A DNA stretch of 64,000 nt, from assembly GCA_964518725.1 (NCBI GenBank), contig CAZFKP010000016.1, positions 1-64,000 on the forward strand, written 5' to 3'. Under the pieces are notes generated by a model. That model did no database searches, was not told the DNA's origin, and was given only the letters and a program-made list of their open reading frames with translations. Of the stretch, positions 59,606 through 64,000 are shown in pieces (position 1 is the first letter of the stretch; each line of letters starts with the position of its first letter). A program made the position numbers and the translations under genes. The DNA is from JANRKF01 sp964518725. Lineage in GTDB: Bacteria > Pseudomonadota > Alphaproteobacteria > Rickettsiales > SXRF01.

Positions 59606-60189
59606 TGCCCAAACATTTTTTCAAACCTAACGATGGCGAGTTCCTGATGCGTACGCTTGTATTTTCCCTGATGGTGCTGGCGTTGCTGCACGCCTTCAAA
59701 CCTTATTTCAGTGATTCGGGGGCAACTACTCCGAGCCGTGCGGAGGTAGAGGCGCTGGCCGGGAAAGCCACTCTCATCACGGCGGATGATGTGGTTGCAC
59801 GCATCCGCGAATCGGACAAGCCGACCATGCTTGTCCTGTATGCGTCATGGTGTCCCTATTGTCGGGCGATGATGCCGGATATTCAGGCGCTGTGGGAGGA
59901 AAAGAAATTCGATGGCGCGCATGTGCTGATGGTGTCGGTGGATAAGAGCGCGACGGAGCTTGCCGAGTACCTGCTCGCCCATGGATATTCGCAGATGGTA
60001 GGGGCGCCGGTGATCCTTAAATCCAACAGGGATCGCTTGTTGAGCGATGCCTTGAAGCCGCTCTATGCCACCTATGAGGGTGGCATCCCCTATATCGGGT
60101 TCTTTGCCGCTGACGGCAGCATGATCGACCAGATCAACGGGCAGGTGCCGAAGCGCGATCTTGAAGCGGCGCTTGTGAATTTAAAATGA
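59605..60189 (+). CDS. Membrane-anchored thioredoxin-like protein
   Basis: A 194-residue protein with an N-terminal TM (about 17-34) and a thioredoxin fold carrying the active site WCPYC (82-86) in LVLYASWCPYCRAMMPDIQ. The domain probably faces the periplasm and acts in thiol-disulfide exchange or haem/cofactor protein maturation. The cis-Pro of the fold is in GGIPYIGFF. Start chosen from the TGATG overlap with the SDHAF4-like gene; stop overlaps the next ATG. Confidence 0.85.
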   Translation: MPKHFFKPNDGEFLMRTLVFSLMVLALLHAFKPYFSDSGATTPSRAEVEALAGKATLITADDVVARIRESDKPTMLVLYASWCPYCRAMMPDIQALWEEKKFDGAHVLMVSVDKSATELAEYLLAHGYSQMVGAPVILKSNRDRLLSDALKPLYATYEGGIPYIGFFAADGSMIDQINGQVPKRDLEAALVNLK

Positions 60190-62456
60190 GCCTTCGCCTT
60201 ACCACGCCGCCGCAACGGATTGCCGGGGCGTTGATCGCCGGATTTTTCCTGCTGTTGTTTTCTTTCCGCACCATCGACGTTTATCACCAGCACTTCTTTG
60301 ACCATGGCGCGCTCGTTACTGCGTGGCAGGCGATGCGTATTGCCTCCATTCCCTACCTGCTGTGGCTTCAATATACGGTTGGGGGGTATGTGCTTTGGCG
60401 CATGAAAAGCCCGGTTGCCGGTCTTTCACGGGTCATCACCGCCTGCCTGTTGGGCACGGCGCTCTGGCACCTGCTACTGTTCGCGCTCGGCCTTGCAGGG
60501 CTGTATTATTATCCGGTCATGTTGTTGCTTGCTGGTGGTGTGATGCTTGGGTCATGGCGGCATCTGGCAGCGCTCATTGGCCAGTGTGATACCGGCGGGT
60601 GGTATCGGTTAGGAGGGGGCGAGAAGCTCCTCGTGTTGCTGGTGGTGCTGGCGATGGCAGCCTTCATATTTCTAAAAGGCACCTATCCGAGCGGCGCCCA
60701 TGATTTCTTCAACCACTATTTCACCTATTACAAAGAGGTGGTGGATTCGGGGAACCTCGGGCCGCATGCGAGCTGGTACCAGTATTTTTATTCCAAGGGA
60801 CTTGGCCTGTTTTTCATGAGCATGATTCTGCTTGATCCGCTGGCCATTCATCCGGCGGCCAGCACGCTGGTTTTCATGGCTGCGCTGATGATGTTCGATC
60901 TGCTGCGTAAGCCCGGAGCGTCGCTTGCCCTGCCGCTGTTGGGGGTGTTTTTATATTTCACGCTTTACGTGTATACGCCGGGGCGTGGCCTGTTTGCGCT
61001 GAATGGTGGTTGGGGGGATCTCGAAAAGACCCACGAGCTTTCTGCCGTGCTGATATTCGGGTGCGTGTGGCTGACGATGAAGGCTCTGCAAACCGGCGAG
61101 CGCGTCTTTGTGGTAACGCTCCATGTGGTCAATGCCGCGTTGGTCGTGGTCTCGTTCGGGGCGCTGGCGGTGCCGGGGATGTTTTATGCGCTGCTTGTTG
61201 CGTGTGGGCTGCTTACCCGTAATCTGCGGCAGGTGCGTCTGGCGTTGTTCGCGGGCATGTCGCTTGGTGCGGCGGCCGTTGTGGTTATGCTGGTCAATTA
61301 CTTGGCCACCGGCATTCCGCAGGATCAATTCGCGTCGACATTCCGCCGCATCATCGATTGGGAAAAAGTCATCCGCCTTGGTTATTCGCTCGAGCTGTAC
61401 TCGCACCTGAACGACATTGAACATTATTGGGGCAACACGCTGCCGCTGGTTAAGAGCACTCCGAAAATCGTCGTGGAGTTTTTCCGGTTGTACATGCTCT
61501 GGCCGTTGCTGCTCATGGGGGCAGTGCTTGCCATTATGGGGCGTCCGGCGGAGATTGCCGCCGACCGTACCATGCGGGTGACGGCGGTATTCTTGCTGGC
61601 GAGTTTACTGGTGGCACTGTTTCTGGGCGGGCGGGCGGTGCCGGTGTCGTTTTTCCGGCTATCGAGTTTCAATTACGCGCCGGTGTTGCTGTTCTGCCTG
61701 TTGTTCTGGCAGTGTGGCCGTCCGCCTGTGCAGCGCACCGCCATCATTCTTGTGCTACTGCTGTTGTTGCCATGGACGCTGTGGCAGGCGCCGCAGGCGC
61801 TTCCGGGCTGGAAGAAGCTTGCCCATTCGGCGTTTGCGCTGGCGAGCGGCAACTACAGTGTGCGCGATGCGATTGGCGACCAGCGCGGACGGGCAGGGCG
61901 CCTGAAGGGTGGCGGCATCTATCCGGCGATGGAAGAAATTTACGCCGGTCTGCCACCGGGAACGCGGGTGTGGAGTATGCATAACCACAGCTACTGCCTG
62001 CTTCCGGCCTGCAATGTCGGCCAGTATTTTTCGCAGGTGACCAGCCCACGTTGGTACGAAATCGCGCTTGGCTCGATCGAAGACGGCAAGAAAATCATGC
62101 AGGAAGAAGGGCTCAATTTCATTTTCTATTCGCGTTCGGTGCCGGTGGTGGGTGCGGCCGATGCCAAGGATCAACTGGCCGGTTTTTATAAGGGGCTGGC
62201 GCCGGAGCACATCGCCGATGTTTATGGTATCCTCTGGACGAACGGCTGGGATTACCTGCTGACATGGAAAGAACAATCGGTGGCGCCGCTTGATGCCGAA
62301 TTTATGGATTCATGGCGGTTGTTCCAGAAAAATTTCGTTGCGCCGCGACGGGCACAATTGCCGGTGGAGGTGCTGGCGGCTATTGTCCAGCGTGCGGTGC
62401 GCGAGCGCGATTTCACCCACATGTATTTACAAGAAGAACCGACCGATGAACATTGA
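60186..62456 (+). CDS. Very large polytopic membrane protein of unknown function
   Basis: A 756-residue protein with about 13 hydrophobic segments up to residue 545, then a soluble domain of about 200 residues. An extracytoplasmic loop near 165-205 (GAHDFFNHYFTYYKEVVDSG) and the C-terminal soluble domain are reminiscent of GT-C glycosyltransferases using polyprenyl-phosphate sugars, but no diagnostic motif is seen. ATGA overlap with the thioredoxin-like gene. Its stop overlaps a tiny ORF at 62446. Confidence 0.75.
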   Translation: MSLRLTTPPQRIAGALIAGFFLLLFSFRTIDVYHQHFFDHGALVTAWQAMRIASIPYLLWLQYTVGGYVLWRMKSPVAGLSRVITACLLGTALWHLLLFALGLAGLYYYPVMLLLAGGVMLGSWRHLAALIGQCDTGGWYRLGGGEKLLVLLVVLAMAAFIFLKGTYPSGAHDFFNHYFTYYKEVVDSGNLGPHASWYQYFYSKGLGLFFMSMILLDPLAIHPAASTLVFMAALMMFDLLRKPGASLALPLLGVFLYFTLYVYTPGRGLFALNGGWGDLEKTHELSAVLIFGCVWLTMKALQTGERVFVVTLHVVNAALVVVSFGALAVPGMFYALLVACGLLTRNLRQVRLALFAGMSLGAAAVVVMLVNYLATGIPQDQFASTFRRIIDWEKVIRLGYSLELYSHLNDIEHYWGNTLPLVKSTPKIVVEFFRLYMLWPLLLMGAVLAIMGRPAEIAADRTMRVTAVFLLASLLVALFLGGRAVPVSFFRLSSFNYAPVLLFCLLFWQCGRPPVQRTAIILVLLLLLPWTLWQAPQALPGWKKLAHSAFALASGNYSVRDAIGDQRGRAGRLKGGGIYPAMEEIYAGLPPGTRVWSMHNHSYCLLPACNVGQYFSQVTSPRWYEIALGSIEDGKKIMQEEGLNFIFYSRSVPVVGAADAKDQLAGFYKGLAPEHIADVYGILWTNGWDYLLTWKEQSVAPLDAEFMDSWRLFQKNFVAPRRAQLPVEVLAAIVQRAVRERDFTHMYLQEEPTDEH

Positions 62457-62541
62457 GCAACTTGGCGAGCGTATTTTGCTGAAACTCCTTCCCCACGCGG
62501 TGTATCGCCACCTGCCGCCGCGCAAGCGGCAAACCCAATAG
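62446..62541 (+). CDS. Possible 31-residue protein
   Basis: ATG 62446 lies 11 bases before the end of the large membrane-protein gene and opens a 31-codon frame with a helical start and a basic C-terminus (RHLPPRKRQTQ). Coupling to the upstream gene is possible, but I recognise no family and cannot exclude chance. Confidence 0.3.
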   Translation: MNIEQLGERILLKLLPHAVYRHLPPRKRQTQ

Positions 62542-62661
62542 TTTGTTATCTATGAATTTTAATGGTTTTTTGCCAAAAAGCCGTTGCTTTATGGAATGGC
62601 CTCCGCTATCACCTGCCCACCTCGCTACAAAGCGAACATTTCAACCAAAGGAGAGTCTCCC

Positions 62662-64000
62662 ATGTCTGTTATGACATTCATTATACTCTGCGGCGTTGCC
62701 TCACTGTTGTACGGCATCTTCGCAGGACGTTCCATCATGAAAGCACCGAGCGGTTCGGAGCGGATGATGGGCATTGCTGCCGCGATCCAGGAAGGCGCCC
62801 GTGCCTACCTGAACCGCCAATACACCACCATCGGCCTGGTTGGCCTGGTGATCGGCGTTGCGATTTCACTGAAACTCGGCTGGTATGTCGGCGTTGGCTT
62901 TGCCATCGGCGCGATTGCGTCTGGCCTCGCTGGCTACATCGGGATGAACATCTCGGTGCGGGCGAACGTTCGCACGGCGGAAGCTGCCCGTTCGGGTCTG
63001 CAAAAAGCCCTGGGCATTGCGTTCAAATCCGGCGCGGTGACCGGGATGCTGGTGGTTGGCCTCGGCCTGCTCGCCATTGCGCTCTACTATAGTTTCCTGA
63101 AACAGCAAGGCATGGACATCCGCCAGATTCTTGAGTCCCTCGTGGCCTTGAGCTTCGGCGCGTCGCTCATTTCGATTTTTGCGCGTCTGGGTGGCGGTAT
63201 CTTCACCAAAGGTGCGGACGTCGGTGCTGATCTCGTCGGGAAGGTGGAAGCCGGAATCCCGGAAGATGACCCACGGAACCCAGCGGTAATTGCCGATAAC
63301 GTCGGTGACAACGTTGGTGATTGTGCGGGCATGGCTGCCGACCTGTTCGAGACCTATGTGGTGACCCTGGTGGCCACGATGCTGCTCGCGGCGATCTATT
63401 TCACCGATGAAACCATCCGTGACACCATGATGCTCTATCCGCTTGCTATCGGCGGCGCGTGCATCCTGACCTCGATCATCGGCACGTTCTTCGTTCGCCT
63501 CGGCACATCCGGCAACATCATGAACGCCTTGTACAAAGGCCTCATCTGGAGCGCGGTGCTGGGCGCGGGTGCGATTTATGTCGTGACCGAGAAAATGCTG
63601 GGCATGCACACGGAATATGCGGTGGGTGAATTGCTGTTCACTGGCCGTTATGTATTCTACTGTGCCCTCGTTGGTTTGGGTGTGACCGGTGCGCTGGTAT
63701 GGATCACCGAGTACTACACCTCGACTAGCTTCCGTCCGGTGCGTAGCGTCGCACAAGCGTCGACCACGGGTCACGGCACGAACGTGATTCAGGGTCTCGC
63801 GGTATCGATGGAAGCGACCGCGATTCCGGCCATCATCATCTGTGCGGGCATCCTCGGTGCCTTCACGATGTGCGGCCTGTTCGGCATCGCGATTGCGGCG
63901 ACAACCATGCTGGCGCTTGCCGGCATCATTGTTGCGCTCGATGCGTATGGTCCGGTGACCGACAATGCGGGTGGTATTGCCGAAATGTCGGAAATGCCGA
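62662..64000 (+). CDS. hppA: Membrane-bound proton-translocating pyrophosphatase (5' part)
   Basis: Ion pump that uses pyrophosphate hydrolysis to move H+ (or Na+) across the membrane. About 446 residues are present before the window ends. At least nine hydrophobic segments are visible. The substrate-binding loop with GGGIFTKGADVGADLVGKVE and DNVGDNVGDCAGMAADLFETY is intact, and TDNAGGIAEMSEMP begins the second catalytic region. The motif that separates K+-dependent from K+-independent enzymes lies beyond the edge. AAGGAGA precedes ATG 62662. It gives a second proton pump besides complex I. Confidence 0.96.
   Translation, partial: MSVMTFIILCGVASLLYGIFAGRSIMKAPSGSERMMGIAAAIQEGARAYLNRQYTTIGLVGLVIGVAISLKLGWYVGVGFAIGAIASGLAGYIGMNISVRANVRTAEAARSGLQKALGIAFKSGAVTGMLVVGLGLLAIALYYSFLKQQGMDIRQILESLVALSFGASLISIFARLGGGIFTKGADVGADLVGKVEAGIPEDDPRNPAVIADNVGDNVGDCAGMAADLFETYVVTLVATMLLAAIYFTDETIRDTMMLYPLAIGGACILTSIIGTFFVRLGTSGNIMNALYKGLIWSAVLGAGAIYVVTEKMLGMHTEYAVGELLFTGRYVFYCALVGLGVTGALVWITEYYTSTSFRPVRSVAQASTTGHGTNVIQGLAVSMEATAIPAIIICAGILGAFTMCGLFGIAIAATTMLALAGIIVALDAYGPVTDNAGGIAEMSEMP

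Overview
The window is dense, single-copy bacterial chromosome, almost certainly from an alphaproteobacterium. Evidence for this is a complete 14-gene complex I operon running into birA, coaX and an RNase J gene. It continues with methylmalonyl-CoA epimerase, a small DUF1467-like protein, a short proline-tRNA ligase, lolC, lolD and dnaE. A DUF2125 protein, a DUF1674/SDHAF4-type protein and a membrane pyrophosphatase add support. The order or genus cannot be fixed from the sequence alone. No rRNA, CRISPR array, transposase, integrase or phage gene is visible.

Layout. 1-331: the 3' part of a tRNA-Asp gene, a long perfect hairpin and a second copy of the tRNA 3' end. 332-18047: nuoA to nuoN in the usual order, interrupted by six small accessory genes (histidine phosphatase, GNAT acetyltransferase, two exported proteins, a PH-like protein and a DedA membrane protein), most overlapping a nuo gene by a few bases. 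18049-21309: birA, coaX, rnj. 21314-23835 (minus): four uncharacterised glycine-rich membrane proteins. 23926-33037: mce, DUF1467-like, proS, TfoX-N, lolC, a minus-strand membrane protein, lolD, dnaE. 33109-33975: a lone motA.

34168-34709 is the only long gene-poor stretch, followed by pabB (minus), a small ORF and a DUF2125 protein (minus). 38050-42817: folK-folP-folC, an aminotransferase and dapD, linking folate and lysine/diaminopimelate synthesis. 42819-47708: truA, two unknown genes, and fmt, a four-helix-bundle gene, def and gltX (minus). 47783-52730: comEC, an ICMT-like methyltransferase and a UvrD/PcrA helicase. 52727-58664 (minus): yacG, a possible degenerate sigma-like protein, rpe, a two-TM protein, a 770-residue Tiki/ChaN-like protein and rsmB. 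58713 to the end: a SIMPL protein, SDHAF4-like, thioredoxin-like, a very large membrane protein, and the first two thirds of hppA, cut by the window edge.

The most unusual structure lies at 45361-45790. A four-helix-bundle (S23/IVP-like) gene sits exactly between def and fmt and is bracketed by inverted arrays of four 7-bp units. Its GTG start is inside one array, its stop abuts the other, and the fmt start codon is built from the second array. Nearby gltX and comEC also start inside related short repeats. Other points of interest are a dispersed palindromic repeat family (one copy apparently supplies a start codon and signal peptide), the glycine-rich membrane operon, the Tiki-like coiled-coil protein and a structured insertion inside the UvrD helicase.
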